From NCBI GenBank assembly GCA_033239525.1, contig BSYO01000003.1:22709716-22773715 (forward strand): a stretch of 64,000 bases of DNA, read 5' to 3'. Position 1 is the stretch's first letter; every line of letters starts with the position of its first letter. Origin of the DNA: Nepenthes gracilis. Taxonomy: Eukaryota > Streptophyta > Magnoliopsida > Caryophyllales > Nepenthaceae. This document shows, one piece after another, positions 12,340 to 23,289 of the stretch. The translations under genes were made by a program, and so were the position numbers. Under the pieces are notes generated by a model. It saw only the letters and a program-made list of their open reading frames with translations, was not told where the DNA came from and did no database searches.

Positions 12340-12810
12340 TAGGACTGCAAGAGTGCAGACCACCTTCGAAGAATTAAAGCGATATCTGGCTAGTCCACTA
12401 TTGCTATCGCCACCTAAAGACGGAGAAACTCTATACTTCTACCTAACAGTATCAGAGAGGGCCCTCAGCTCTGTCCTCATACGCCAGGACTCAGACGCCC
12501 AGAGGCTAGTCTACTACATGAACAAAACGTTGACCGGCCTAGAGACGCGCTACCCACGCACAGAATAATTAGCCTTGGCACTCATCTTCTCTGCCCGGAA
12601 GCTTAGACCTTACTTTCAGGCTCATCGCGTGATTGTCCTCACTAACCAGCCACTAAAGAGCATCCTCCAGAAGCTTGACGTTTCTAAACGATTGGTAAAG
12701 TGGGCTATAGAATTGGAATAATTTGACATCGAATTCTGGCCTAGCCGAGCCATCAAAGGGTAGGCTCTAACCGATTTCATTGTCGAGACCGCAACACTAA
12801 TTCTTGAGGA
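12340..12810 (+). pseudogene. Tat-1 gypsy-type RNase H
   Basis: Blocks typical of the RNase H that follows gypsy reverse transcriptase are present: TTFEELKRYLASPLLL, YLTVSERALSSVLIRQ, the RKLRPYFQAHRVIVLTNQPL region near 12,597-12,655, and a KWAIELE then IKG segment. Stops near 12,566 and 12,720 break it. Confidence 0.75.
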
Positions 12811-12849
12811 GCAATCCACCGAGGACACAGGACAGAGCAAGGAAGAGCC

Positions 12850-13190
12850 GGAATGGGTCCTCTAAATGGACGGATCATCAACAGACTCTGGAAGTAGAGC
12901 CGGAGTAGTACTAAAAACCCCATACAGGTTTGAAGTGAAATACTCACTCAGACTCAACTTCCTAGTGACCAACAACGTTGCAGAATACGAAGCCCTGTTG
13001 GCTGGATTAAGACTGGCTAAAGAGTGCTCCGCTAGACGACTGACCATCTATAGCAACTCCAAATTGGTCGTCAACCAGGTCAACGGAAGTTTCGAGACAA
13101 GTAACCCTCACTTGGCTAAATACTTGGCCAAAGTAAAGGAGGTCAACAGGAAATTCGGTAAGGTGACCATCGTTCATGTTCCTTGAGCCG
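12850..13190 (+). pseudogene. Tat-1 second (archaeal-like) RNase H
   Basis: A second RNase H domain directly follows the first: MDGSSTDSGSRAG, then NNVAEYEALLAGLRLA, then a YSNSKLVVNQVNG block and HLAKYLAKVK. Established work places this extra domain only in Tat-lineage elements. The first Asp and the Glu are kept, but the usual YSDS reads YSNS, replacing a catalytic Asp with Asn. Confidence 0.78.
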
Positions 13191-13329
13191 AAAACTGGAA
13201 GGCCTACCAACTAGCCAGGGTAGCGGCGGTGAAAAATTCAGAACAGTACTCGAGGAACATGCGGGAGATCTCAATGCTCCCAGCACAAAGGAGCAGGAAG
13301 CAATGCTAATCTCCAGAGTAGAAAATTGG

Positions 13330-14410
13330 ATGACCCTATACCAAAAATACCTGACGGAAGGAGAACTCCCAGAAGACCCAAACGAAGCCAAGCGGGTCAA
13401 GAAGACGGCCGGCTGGTACTCAATGGTCGACGAGTGGCTATATCGCCGAGGCTACTCGACTCTGTACCTCCGGTGCCTCGCTCTAGAGGAGACAAACTAC
13501 ACCCTAGGTGAAATCCATCTTGGGATTTGCGGGTCACATATTGGCGGCAAGAACTTGGCATTCAAAATCATGCGATAGGGATATTATTGGCTAACCATGA
13601 AAAAGGATGCGCTCGAGTTTATAAAGAGGTGCGAGAGCTGCCAACTCCATGGCAATCTCCACCACCAACGGCCTGTCAAACTGAAATCCCTTCAAGCACC
13701 TTGGCCATTCGCACATGGGTTGACATTCTCGATCCATTTCCCATTGCAACAGGGCAAAGGAAATTCATCATCGCCGGCATCGACTACTTCACCAAGTGGT
13801 TTGAGGCCACCCCGCTGGCCAAGATCACAAAGCACAATGCTCTTGCATTCATCCGCCAGAATATAGTCAGCAGATTTTGCATTTTCGAGATCATCATCAC
13901 TGGCAACGGGACCTAACTCTCAGGGAAGCGATTCACCAAGTATTGCATCAGTCTGGGTGTCAAATTGGTCCACACTTTAGTGGCCTACCTGAAAGTAAAC
14001 GGACAGGTGGAGGTCACAAACCGTACGCTACTCCACGGTCTCAAGACCAAGTCGGAGGATGCCGGAGGCTCCTGGGTGGACGAGCTGCCCTCCATCCTTT
14101 GGTCTTATCGAACAACTCCAAAGGAGCCAACTCGTGAGACGCCTTTCAGTCTCTACTACGGGACTGAAGCTACGATTCTGATTGAGATCGGGCTTCCAAG
14201 TCTTAGGGTCGAGTTTTTTGACCCATAGGGCAACTCCAAGAAAATTAGGGAACACCTAGACTCGTTGAAAGAAACTCGCAACGTCGCCAGAATACGAACC
14301 GCAACCTACCAACAACGGATTGCGCGTTACTACATCAAAAAGTAAAGGGCGACAGTTCGACATTGGAGACTTGGTCTTGCGAAGTATCAAAGCAACCGGC
14401 AAGGTTGCCA
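13330..14410 (+). pseudogene. Tat-1 integrase, broken
   Basis: The zinc-binding HHCC region is visible (HLGICGSHIGG, then CESCQLHGN). The core has WVDILDPFP with the first catalytic Asp, ITGNGT where TDNGT is expected (second catalytic Asp lost to Gly), and NGQVEVTNRTLL with the Glu. It continues to WSYRTTPKEPTRETPFSLYYGTEA-type sequence near 14,100-14,165 and then to the start of the C-terminal domain. Stops and frameshifts occur near 13,576 and 13,915. The last 50-60 residues seen in Tat-2 are missing and are replaced by AT-rich DNA. Confidence 0.82.
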
Positions 14411-14745
14411 AAATAGTATCATTTTATTCATCTTTGGATGTAATTATAATACACAAATTGACTATTATAGTGATTTTTATTCTCTTATAGGAATAATTAA
14501 TAATATTTTATAATCCAAATAAGTTTGTTATATTTGAGTATCCAAAATAGATTTTAATTAAGAATGCTCATTAATTATCTTATTAAGTAAATTAATTACA
14601 TAAAATTGGCACACCTTTTAGCCTAATATAAATATTTAGTAATTAAAAATTATAGCTCTTTAAATTTATAAAGTAATCAAATTAATATATGGGATAATTA
14701 TATTAATTTTCTATTCTATATTTGATGTCAATAAAACAATCCATT
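14409..14745. repeat. AT-rich insertion truncating Tat-1 integrase, possibly a MITE
   Basis: A sharp change to over 75% AT lies between the GC-balanced integrase and the GC-rich segment from 14,754. The block is bounded by a 7-bp direct repeat AGGTTGC (14,402-14,408 and 14,746-14,752), which could be a target duplication. Its ends share only a weak inverted similarity around TTTTATT, so the transposon type is not shown. Confidence 0.35.
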
Positions 14746-14753
14746 AGGTTGCT

Positions 14754-15251
14754 TTGATTTATCGAGCGGCGCCAACGGAGATTTTACCAGAGACAGCGGT
14801 GAGCCGCCGGCGGGAGGCGCAGGAGCTGTTAGTCAACTCACCAACTATGCAGCTGCCGGTTGAGCAGCCGGTGATTGACTTTGATCCTCCTGCGGGTATA
14901 GTGGAGGCCGTCGCTGGGAAGCCTGCTGCCGCAGTGGATGACATTGATGAAGGGCTCCTGGAGGAGCCCGCCAGTAGCTCCGCTCGTGAGGGCATCGCTT
15001 CTAGCCCACCGCCGCTGGAGCCAGACTTGGAGGCCAGGCCTAATAGGCCCGAACGTGGAATGCGATCCACTTCAAACACTACTTCCAATAAGGGACCCAG
15101 GTATGTATTTGCATTATTGAGTGTACGCATTCGCCTGCTTGTTTTAATTTGTCAAAATAAGTGTTTCCTTAGCATACTGCATTCCCTTTCCTATGTGCAT
15201 GAATATATATGTGTTTGCCTTGCAGGTTTACTTGACCTAGACTGCCTCTAA
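14754..15251 (+). pseudogene. Fragment resembling the acidic linker of the Tat extra ORF
   Basis: A GC-rich open frame of about 120 codons rich in Ala, Glu, Pro and Ser, with many LEEPA/PPLEPDLEA-like stretches, ends in AATAAGGGACCCAG just before GTATGT. A CTTGCAG at about 15,219-15,225 makes a good splice acceptor, so 15,102-15,225 looks like a 124-bp intron. Composition and the following intron resemble the linker of the Tat-2 extra ORF at 26,945-27,440. Here it runs in the same direction as pol, opposite to the coiled-coil piece at 15,829-16,305. I recognise no independent function. Confidence 0.45.
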
Positions 15252-15276
15252 GTCGGGAGGGTCTTCACCCTCTCGT

Positions 15277-15440
15277 CACTAAACCCTGGTCATCTAGGCG
15301 GCCCATAAGTGGTCGAATATAAACATCGGTCATCCGAGCGGCCCATTAGCCGTCGTATTAAACCCTGGTCATCCAGGCGGTCTATAGGTGGCCGAATCTA
15401 AACCTTGGTCATACAAGTGGCTCGTTAGTGGTCAAAATTT
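15277..15440 (+). repeat. About 52-bp minisatellite in the Tat-1 tail
   Basis: Three to four degenerate units contain GGTCATCCAGGCGGCCCATA followed by GTGGTCGAAT and TAAACC. The same unit occurs in reverse complement at 28,380-28,570 in Tat-2, which is on the opposite strand. It is therefore a lineage feature between pol and the antisense ORF. Confidence 0.85.
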
Positions 15441-15828
15441 TAGGGAGCTAGCACAGCACACGTAACAATCTCCTCTACAAGGAGATAGCGTGAACAGTCA
15501 ACGATGGTCGAAGGGAGAAAAATTCTTCTCCAAGGCTGGCCACCCAAGTCAGTACTTGGGCAGCGCCATCAGGCTTCACTCACAAGCCGCCACTACTAGG
15601 CCGACAAACACACACACAGCCACCTACAAAAAAAAACCTAAGGATTTCACTCCTTTGGTAGTAATGCAATGGCCGCTAGTCAACTGAGTTGGCCATTCAG
15701 TATAGCAAACATGCAAGTATAAAGTAGTAAAAAGAAATAGACGCAAAGTGGAAGAATTCTTACTTTATTACTTTCAAATGTATTACATTATACATGATAC
15801 AAAGGGAAGACCAAAAATCAACAAAAAG
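15441..15828 (+). other. Non-coding Tat-1 tail
   Basis: Contains GGAGATAGCGTGA, an inverted AAAATTCTTCTCC-like stretch and the CTTGGGCAGCGCCA block. These reappear in reverse complement near 28,280-28,390 of Tat-2, confirming the shared layout. No coding frame was recognised. Confidence 0.6.
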
Positions 15829-16305
15829 CTAGGGAGGCGGCGCCTGATCGTCTCGTGGATCCCTCATGAGACTTTCGCAGGTTTGGGCGGACCTGTTTGA
15901 CATATTAAGCAGGTCTACCAAGAAATTAGGGTCAATAAGCTGCGTGATACGCCGACACATTTTGACCCGTTCCCATATCCGCGACCACATCAGTTGCTCG
16001 ATCTCGTGGGGGCATATCCAGAGGCTCAGGTGGTTCTCCAGCTCTGTTAACTACCCGCCAAGCTGGCTAAGGCACCCAGTAATCCGCTCGTTCTCCTCCC
16101 GCAGTCGAGTATTCTCCTCTTTTAGGCTGGCATTCTCGGCCTCCGTGTCAGCCAGAACGGTCTGCAAGACTGCAGCATCCAACCGGTGCGCCACCCTCGA
16201 AGCCGCCAGCTTCACGTCCAGCAACGCGATCACTGCCTCCTTGTCAGAGATCACCCGATTCCCCTGGTCAATCACCTTCGCCACAGTCCCCTCAATTTTA
16301 AACAA
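15829..16305 (-). pseudogene. Tat-1 antisense ORF, coiled-coil C-terminal exon
   Basis: Minus-strand frame of 159 codons to a stop at 15,829-15,831, interrupted by one TAG at 16,051-16,053. It has a heptad coiled coil (ENASLKEENTRLREENERI) and then CPHEIEQLMWSRIWERVK and a tail with MSNRSAQTCESL. Tat-2 carries the matching tail on its own antisense strand (YPQEVTHALWARL, then ANRSAWRRENL, ending 27,953), so this is a conserved protein and not a chance frame. It runs opposite to Tat-1 pol. Extra ORFs related to Pfam 'putative gypsy type transposon' (PF04195) are known near the 3' end of Tat elements; their function is unknown. Confidence 0.65.
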
Positions 16306-17557
16306 GAAAGATGAAAGAGAGACGTATGATGTTCCTCAGTCTCCTGAAACTTTTACCCCTTCTTCTACAAACTGCTCTAATGCATGCAACAGTCGTTGAA
16401 CTTGCAAATCTGCAAAGAAGAAAGACAAGAAAAGAAAAAAGAGAGCTCTAGACAGGAGGAAAAGTCTAACAGAGGGAGAGAAGAACCATAAAATAAAGGA
16501 AGAAGGAAAAGTAGAAGGGAATAAGAGAGAGACATGAGGCAAAGAGCTATCAACTGAAAATTATATTTCCCTCTTGTCCTGTAGCACACTAACCACATAT
16601 ATAAAAGGTAAACGTAGCCAAATGCTGTTAAATACAATAAAAATATAAAAAATAGAAAAGCAAAATGGGTTGTTGTGCATACTAATATGTCTAAATGTAA
16701 TCCCAAAATTTAAGGGATGGTCTGGCACTTATTTGTGAAATCAAATGATTGGTTAGTGGATCAGTCGGTAGAGTGGGAGCTGTTTCGATGAGACCCATAA
16801 TATTACTTCTTTTCTCTCCTCTCCAATTTCGATTTGTTCTCCTATGTGCTTTGCTCCAAATCTTTAGCAGCTGACGCTCTAATATGGTAATTTCTTCTAT
16901 CTCTTAACTCAGTCAGCATTGTTATTTATTGTGTGCCCACCATATTTGTCTGATTCTACATGCTTGAGAGAGAGAGAGAGAGAGAGAGAAGGAGGGGGGA
17001 CAATAAGAGAAAATGAGAAGCCCTCATCTGCTGCATGCTTGAGACGGAGAGCGAGAGAGAATGAGAGGTAGTTGTAAGGCCCGAATTTAGGTTTGAGTCT
17101 AAGCAGGCTTGAAGCGCACTCGAGCCTAGAAAATAGAGACCATGCTCCTGAAGCATGCTTGAGCCGAGAAAACAGAAACCTTGCGCTTGGAGAGCACTCA
17201 ATCCGTGCTTGAGCACTGAATCCAATACTACGGCGCCTGAAACTCGTCTGAGTGGCACTTAAGCACCACTCAGTTATAAATAAGACCTCCACACTTATTT
17301 TTGTCATTTCGGCTACGATTTTCAGAGCTAGAGAGAGATACGAGGAGAAGAGAGAAAGGAAGAAAGAGGGAGCATCCAACGCTGCAGCTACCTATCGGAT
17401 TTTAATCCGACAGCCGATGTGATTTTCAAGTAAGAATTAATTTTAACCATTTGATTTTAAATTTAATTCAACGGTTGAGATTAAATTTAGCCTAACAAAA
17501 TCTTGGCCATCCACTTTATTAAATTGGATAGTTGAAATTAGTGCACAATAAACTCTT
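16294..17557 (+). repeat. LTR-derived repeat, copy A (1,264 bp)
   Basis: It starts AATTTTAAACAAGAAAG and is followed head to tail by copy B, which starts with the same words at 17,558. Internal landmarks shared by all three copies are TATATAAAAGG near 16,594, a (GA)n tract near 16,970-16,990, several GCTTGAGC/CACTCGAGC motifs (17,090-17,270) and a TATA box TTATAAATAAGACC near 17,272. The plan (Ser/CTCGAG-type motifs, TATA, GAGAGA leader) resembles the Del-type LTR at 32,150-32,340, so this is probably the U3-R part of an LTR. The short minus-strand frames inside it are Phe/Leu/Ser low-complexity shadows. Confidence 0.7.
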
Positions 17558-18600
17558 AATTTTAAACAAGAAAGTGGAAAGAGAGACGTACGATGTTCCT
17601 CAATCTCCAGAAACATTTACCCCCTCTTCTACAAACTGATCTAATGCATATAGCAGTCATCAAACCTACAAATTTGGAAAGAAGGAAGATAGAAAAAGGA
17701 AAAAGAGAGTTCTGAACCGGAGAAAAAGCTTGATAGAGTGAGAGAAGAACCGTAAAGTAAAGGAAGAATGAAAAGTAAAAGGCAATTAGAGAGAGACGTG
17801 AGGTAGAGAGCAATCAACTGAAAATTATATTCCCTTCTTGTCCTGTAGCACACTAACCATATATATAAAAGGTAAACATAACCGAATGCTGTAAAATATA
17901 ATAAAAATATAAAAAATAGAAAAGTAGAATGGGTTCTTGTGTACACTAATATGTCTAAATGTAATACGAAAATTTAAGAGGTGGTTGAGACTGTCTGGCA
18001 CTTATTCACAAAAATTAGATGATCGGTTAGTTGATCGGTTGGTAGAGTGGGAGCCGTTTCGATGAGACCCATAATTTTACTCCTCTCTCCTCTCCTCTAC
18101 AACTTCGATCTGTTCTCCTGTGTACTTTGCTCCAAATCTCTGGCAGCTAATGCTCTAATCTGGTAATTTCTTCCCTCTCTTAACTCAATTAGCATTATTA
18201 TTTATTATGTACCCACCATATCTACCTGATTCTGCATGCTTGAGAGAGAGAGAGGGACAATAAGAGAGAACAAGAAGCTCTCATCTGCTACACGCTTCAG
18301 ACAGAGAGTGAGAGAGAGAGAAGTAGCTTTAAGGCTCGAATCTGGGCTTAAGTCTAAGCAGGCCTGAAGCGTGCTCGAGCTCAGAAAATAAATACCATGC
18401 ACCTGAAGCGCGCTTAAGCCCAGAAAACAAAGACCCTGCGCCTGAAGAGTGCTTAATTTGCATTTGGTCACTAAATCAAGGACTACGGTGCCTAAAACTC
18501 ACCTGAGTGGCACTTGAGCACCACTCAATTATAAATAAGACCCCCGCGCCTATTTTTGTCATTTCAGCTGCGATTTTCAGAGTTAGAGAGAGTTGAGAAG
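17558..18600 (+). repeat. LTR-derived repeat, copy B
   Basis: Tandem with copy A and clearly homologous for about 1.04 kb, including the GAGAGAGAG tract near 18,242, the GCGCGCTTAAGC-type motifs near 18,410 and TTATAAATAAGACCC near 18,530. It leaves the A/C sequence near 18,600 and then continues as a distinct AT-rich stretch to a primer-binding site at 20,796. Copy B is therefore likely the start of a 5' LTR whose remainder is 18,600-20,789. Confidence 0.65.
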
Positions 18601-20789
18601 AAGAGAGGGAGGAAAAAAGAGAAAGCCAAGAAGCTAGAATTTAAAATGATTCAAATTAGGATTTGAGTAAATCCAAATTAAGGCAAGTGTACTTTAAGCC
18701 CTTTCTTCTCTTATTATTATTTTTGCCATTTCTATTGAATATATTTGTTCAAATGCCCAATCAAGTCATGATTTTAAAATTTATATGTGTATGTTAAACA
18801 TGCATGTCTACATTTCATGATTTTATAGAGGCAATGTATGAAATTTCATGTTTAAGTCAAGTATTATAAATATATGTACTGAATTTGTGCTATAACTTCA
18901 TGCATGTTTTGATTTTAAGTTATAATACTCTTTAATACTTGAATTTCATATATAAGCCCTTACATGTCCAGAAATTTGGATTTAACCCTATACATGTACT
19001 AAATTTCTACACAAAGATACTCTGCATGCTTAAATAATTTGCTGAAAAAATTAATGAGCTAAATTTTTACTCTATTTACTAAACTATTGCTGAATTTTGA
19101 ACTGTTCATATCTCAAATTTATATAGTAGTCCACTTATACTTTAAAGTTTATAATATATATGTTCTGAACTTATAATATAAGCTATATGTTTCAATAATT
19201 TGAAGAATTAAGTATTGCATGTGAAGTATTAAAACTAATGTTATAGAAATTATCATGTTTGCTAATTTTTGTTGCATATTTTAAATTTTTGTTGAAATTT
19301 ATGGTTTAAATTCGTACTGTAACTTATAAAGGCACTAATTTATCAAGTGTACATTTTATGAAAATTGAAAAAAATATATATATTGGCACTTAAAATCTAA
19401 AATTCTAAATTTTATGCTGAAAATATACCACATGCTGAATTTCTGCCTGAAGTGCTGAATTTTGAGTTTCCAAAATTTTAAACTTTCAATTGATGTACGA
19501 TTAAGTTTCTACTAAAATATGAGTATGAAAGTGTGAATTATGGAAGGAGACTCTACAGTATGATAATAATTATGACTATGTTCTATAAGAGTAAGAACAT
19601 TAAGAACCAAAAAGTGTAGAATTTTTTTATAAAATTTAAAAATTAGACCAAGAATTATTTTAGCGGGTAGTATTTTTAGGCATACTTTATTATATTATAG
19701 TGGGATATCAATTTCTGACCCTATATACTCATGGGGTTATGAAATGACGTTTGGTCTTGTCCATAGGATAATCTACAGATGACCCTCCTCTAGGTTTTGA
19801 ATAGGAGCATATGGCCTTTCATTGTGTGAGAACATACATAACCCGATTTTTGATAGTTCATCCCTTTAGCTGGTAAAGTTTATCGGCCCTAATCCTCAAA
19901 GAAAAGTAAGATTTAAACTTGATTTCATGACAAATAATAAGATATAAAATTAAGAAATGTATCATATAAGTTCTTAGCACAAATTATGTGCATTTACAAT
20001 AATTATGATTTCTTTTCCTTCCGTTGTATATTTGAGTTTAAAATATGCATGTCATTTGTATAAAATTATACCTTACTAAGTATTTGACTCATTTCTTACT
20101 ATTTACTAACCATTCAGATGAGATACACGGATATTTACCGGATGAGTAGGAGTGAAAGCCAATAAGCTTTAGTTTATGTACCCATGAATGATTCCTGTTG
20201 ATTTATATTTTCGGACAATGTTAATGTATCAAATGGCTGTAATGTAGTCAGTTTTAGTTTTAAGCCTTGGCTTGTGATATAATTTGGTTTCCAAAAAAAG
20301 TTAAAGACCTAAGGTGTTGTATTGCATTGTCCGGTGTCGATTTATATGTTATGTTAACCTTAGACAACTTTTGTATGTGTTTGAATTGTGGTATTTAGCT
20401 GTAAATAATCTGATTTCTAGGCCATTAGATCGATAATGACACCAGTTGATGATGTCAAAACTTCTATATGTGTTCAATTGACCTTATAGAGAAAATAGCT
20501 TCTACAGATTTTTATTATGTATTATTTTCAGTTTTGACAGACATTTTTCTCGTAACATGGTTTGACATTGTCATGTATTTGGGTCAATGTCAGTGCCACC
20601 ATTATCGTGGCAAGGCTTGTGGGTCCTATGAATATCAACACGTTGTGTAATTATATGAGTCGGTCATGGTATCAACAGGATTCCGCATCTGGTTAGACAA
20701 GTGATCATATTATCGATCCATTTGATGGTTAAAGCGATAATTAATTATGATTAAGATAAATGACGTGATTTAGGACATGGTATGTCACA
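18601..20789 (+). repeat. Probable remainder of a Del-type LTR (R-U5 side)
   Basis: AT-rich, with no coding frame. It contains GATGAGATACACGG...GATGAGTAGGAG near 20,119-20,150, similar in position to the ATGAGATGGTAGAG block at 34,491 of another Del LTR. It ends GGTATGTCACA (20,789) shortly before a methionine-tRNA-type primer site. The 5' LTR boundary was not found. Confidence 0.5.
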
Positions 20790-20795
20790 AGAAAG

Positions 20796-20810
20796 TGGTA
20801 TCATAGAAGC
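20796..20810 (+). other. Primer-binding site, Del-type
   Basis: TGGTATCATAGAAGC differs slightly from TGGTATCAGAGC, the complement of the initiator Met-tRNA 3' end used by many plant gypsy and copia elements. It lies six bases after the LTR end. Confidence 0.6.
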
Positions 20811-20979
20811 ATTAGGGGGATGCCTTAAGGTCCAAGTTGAATGGTCTAGGGTTTGAGGTCTAGGTTGGTTGAGTTTGGATTCATAGTTTGAGTTTAAATT
20901 GTTTCAGTTCGGTGTCTAAGTTTGGTTAATTTTAAGTGATCTAATCCGAATATTAATATTTGGTAATAGGATTGAAGAG

Positions 20980-21116
20980 ATGGCAAGCCAAAGAAATGAT
21001 ATCGATCTAGCTCTTGACCGGATAGGGAGGAGGAATATTTGAACCTTATGAGGAGGATGGCGGGCATCATGGAGTCTATGGCGCAAGGACAATGTAACCC
21101 TGAGCCAGTTCCATTT
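20980..21116 (+). pseudogene. Del-type gag N-terminus, truncated
   Basis: MASQRNDIDLALDRIGRRNI then a stop. In another frame NLMRRMAGIMESMAQGQ continues, a typical Del/Tekay gag opening. Sequence switches abruptly to repeat copy C near 21,120, so the rest of the element is lost. Confidence 0.5.
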
Positions 21117-21125
21117 TTAGCCCCG

Positions 21126-22195
21126 GTAAAGCTCTGGACAAGAGGAAAAGTCTAACTGAGGGAGAGAAGAACCATAAAGTAAAGGAAGAAGGAAAAGTAG
21201 AAGGGAATAAGAGAGATACATGAGGCAGAGAGCTATCAACTGAAAATTATATTGCCCTCTTGTCCTGTAACACACTAGCCACATATATGAAAGGTAAATG
21301 TAGCCGAATGCTATTAAATACAATAAAAATATATAAAAAAAAGAAAAGCAAAATGGGTTGTTGTGCATACTAATATGTCTAAATGTAATACTGAAATTTA
21401 AAGGATGATCGGGACAGTCTGACACTTATTTGTGAAATCAAATAATCGGTTAGTGGATCGGTCGGTAGAGTGGGAGCCGTTTCAATGAGACCCGTAATAT
21501 TACTCCTTTTCTCTCCTCTCCAATTTCGATCTGTTCTCCTATGTGCTTTGCTACAAATCTCTGGTAGTTGACTCTCTAATCTAGTAATTTCTTCCCTCTC
21601 TTAACTCAGTCAGCATTGTTATTTGTTGTGTACCCACCATATCTGCCCGATTTTGCATGCTTGAGAGAGAGAGAGGGACAATAAGAGAGAACAAGAAGCC
21701 CTTATCTGCTGCATGCTTGAGACAGAGAGCGAGAGAGAGAGAGGTAGCTGCAAGGCCTGAATTTGGGCTTGTGTCTGAGTAGGCCTAAAGCGCACTTCAG
21801 CCCAGAAAATAGAGACCATGCACCTGAAGCGCGTTTGAACCCATAAAACAGAGAGCCTGCGCCTGGAGAGCGCTCAATCCGCACTTGAGCATTGAATCCA
21901 GGATTGCAGTGCTTGAAACTCACTTGAGTGACACTTGAGCACCACTCAGTTATAAATAAGACCCCTGCGCTTATTTCTGTCATTTCGGCTTTGATTTTCA
22001 AAGTTAGAGAGAGAGAGACAAGGAAAATAGAGAGGAAGGGAGGATCCAACGTTGAAGCTACCTGTTAGATTCTAATCCAACAGTCCATGTGATTTTCAAG
22101 TAAGATTTAATTTTAACCATTTGATATTTAAATTTAATTTAATAGTTGAGATTAAATTCAGCCTAAAAAGATATTGGCCATCCACTTTATTAAAT
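21126..22195 (+). repeat. LTR-derived repeat, copy C
   Basis: It aligns with copy A from A's position of about 16,441 to the end (shared GGACAAGAGGAAAAGTC start, TATATGAAAGG, (GA)n near 21,661, TTATAAATAAGACC near 21,950, and the closing GATTTTCAAGTAAGA and TTGGCCATCCAC blocks). It lacks the first 150 bp of A. The joining point to gag at 21,120 is sharp. Confidence 0.7.
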
Positions 22196-22329
22196 CAAAC
22201 ATATATTAATATATCTTTGGATCTAAATTACCAAACGAATTAGAGAGCCGTTTGGCTTTCTCGGTAGGTTAAGATGAAGCGGGTTCGGTCTTCGTCATTT
22301 CGAACCCGGATCCTGCATACCATAACTAA

Positions 22330-23220
22330 CAAATAGAAGATCAGAAGATTGCAGAACTTGCTCTCTAATATATCATTTGATATTCAAATTAGAAATCTTC
22401 CACATGATGATAGAAAGATAAGAGGATGAACTGATAATGCGTAGATGCATATTTCATGGGATTGAGTGTTGACGGACGATTGAGCTTTGTAGATCGCACT
22501 TAGCATGGGAGCGGCTTTGAAATAGAGGATTTGACTTCGATAAGTGCGCTTGGCTGAGACTTGGCTTATGGATAGATGAATGAACTTCGGTGAGTGCACT
22601 CGGGTGAGGAGCTGCTTATGGATGGAGGATTGAGTTCCAATAAGTGCGCTCGGCTAGAGAGTATCTTATGGATGGATGATTGAGTTCCAGTGAGTGCGCT
22701 CAGTTGGGAAGTGACTTTAAAATGGACCATGGCGAGAGAGCGGCTTAGAAGAAGAGATGCCTTCTTCTAAGAGAGGCTCTGGAACTAAAAGTTGCGCTCT
22801 TTGATCGTCTCTCTCTTTTTCTTATGTTATCGTCTTCTTGGAGCCCCCTTTCCTACGAAAGAAAGGAGATATTTGTAGAGAAAGAGTTGGATCGCGGTTG
22901 GTGTTGTAGTGGGTGGCTGACAGCATGGCTCTATGGCCCTGTTTTGCTAAAGGTGCCACGGATTGGGGTCCCCTGACGGGTTACACTTTGCCAGACAATC
23001 AAGGGCGTGACCACATGGGATTGCCTATTGAGCTGGAAATGCTAAGGTGCGTGCTATTAGGTTGCGCCTGGCGAGCGACTCCAAGGGCCCACTTCTTGGC
23101 GGGTGGATTTGGGCCGCGCAATCTGGGTCTTGGGCTACGAAGAACTTCTCCTAGATTGCAGCTTCCAGGGCACTCTTATCTTGCAAGCTTGATTCCGGAT
23201 CATTCCAAGAGTTATTAGAT
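22330..23220 (-). repeat. Possible Tat-type LTR fragment, minus orientation
   Basis: GAAAGAAAGGAGATATTTGTAG near 22,857 resembles the reverse complement of the TATA-proximal hairpin of the Tat-3 LTR (54,054-54,090). The flank has LTR-like GC content and no conserved protein. The open frame at 22,913-23,218 has no recognisable domain. Identification is weak. Confidence 0.3.
22475..22740. repeat. About 60-bp tandem repeat, four to five units
   Basis: Degenerate units share TTATGGATGGATGATTGAG, then TTCC/TTCG, then AGTGCGCTCGG and a GAGAG/GGGAAG stretch. The phase is about 58-62 bp. No protein is conserved across units. Confidence 0.75.
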
Positions 23221-23289
23221 CCATCATATATGTATGAATGTATATATATCTTTATGTGTACCCACGCATGCATAGATGTAACAATTAGT

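Larger units (their letters stand above)
8160..16293 (+). mobile_element. Tat-1: degenerate Ty3/gypsy Tat-type LTR retrotransposon
   Basis: The order on the plus strand is probable 5' LTR, primer-binding site, gag, protease, reverse transcriptase, RNase H, second RNase H, integrase, then a non-coding and antisense-ORF tail. Two RNase H domains in tandem (a gypsy type, then an archaeal-like type) are the known hallmark of the plant Tat lineage. Many in-frame stops show that it is dead. The right end is cut by an LTR-derived repeat starting at 16,294, and no 3' LTR was found. The left edge is approximate. Confidence 0.8.

Noticed and set aside
16377..18471. Several 60-155-codon minus-strand frames rich in Ser, Leu and Phe, some looking membrane-spanning
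   Set aside because: They translate GA/CT microsatellite and LTR sequence and differ among the three repeat copies in frame and length.
22244..22330. GGTTCGGTC...TTCGAACCC looked like part of a tRNA gene
   Set aside because: No acceptor stem, D arm or anticodon arm with correct spacing could be folded.
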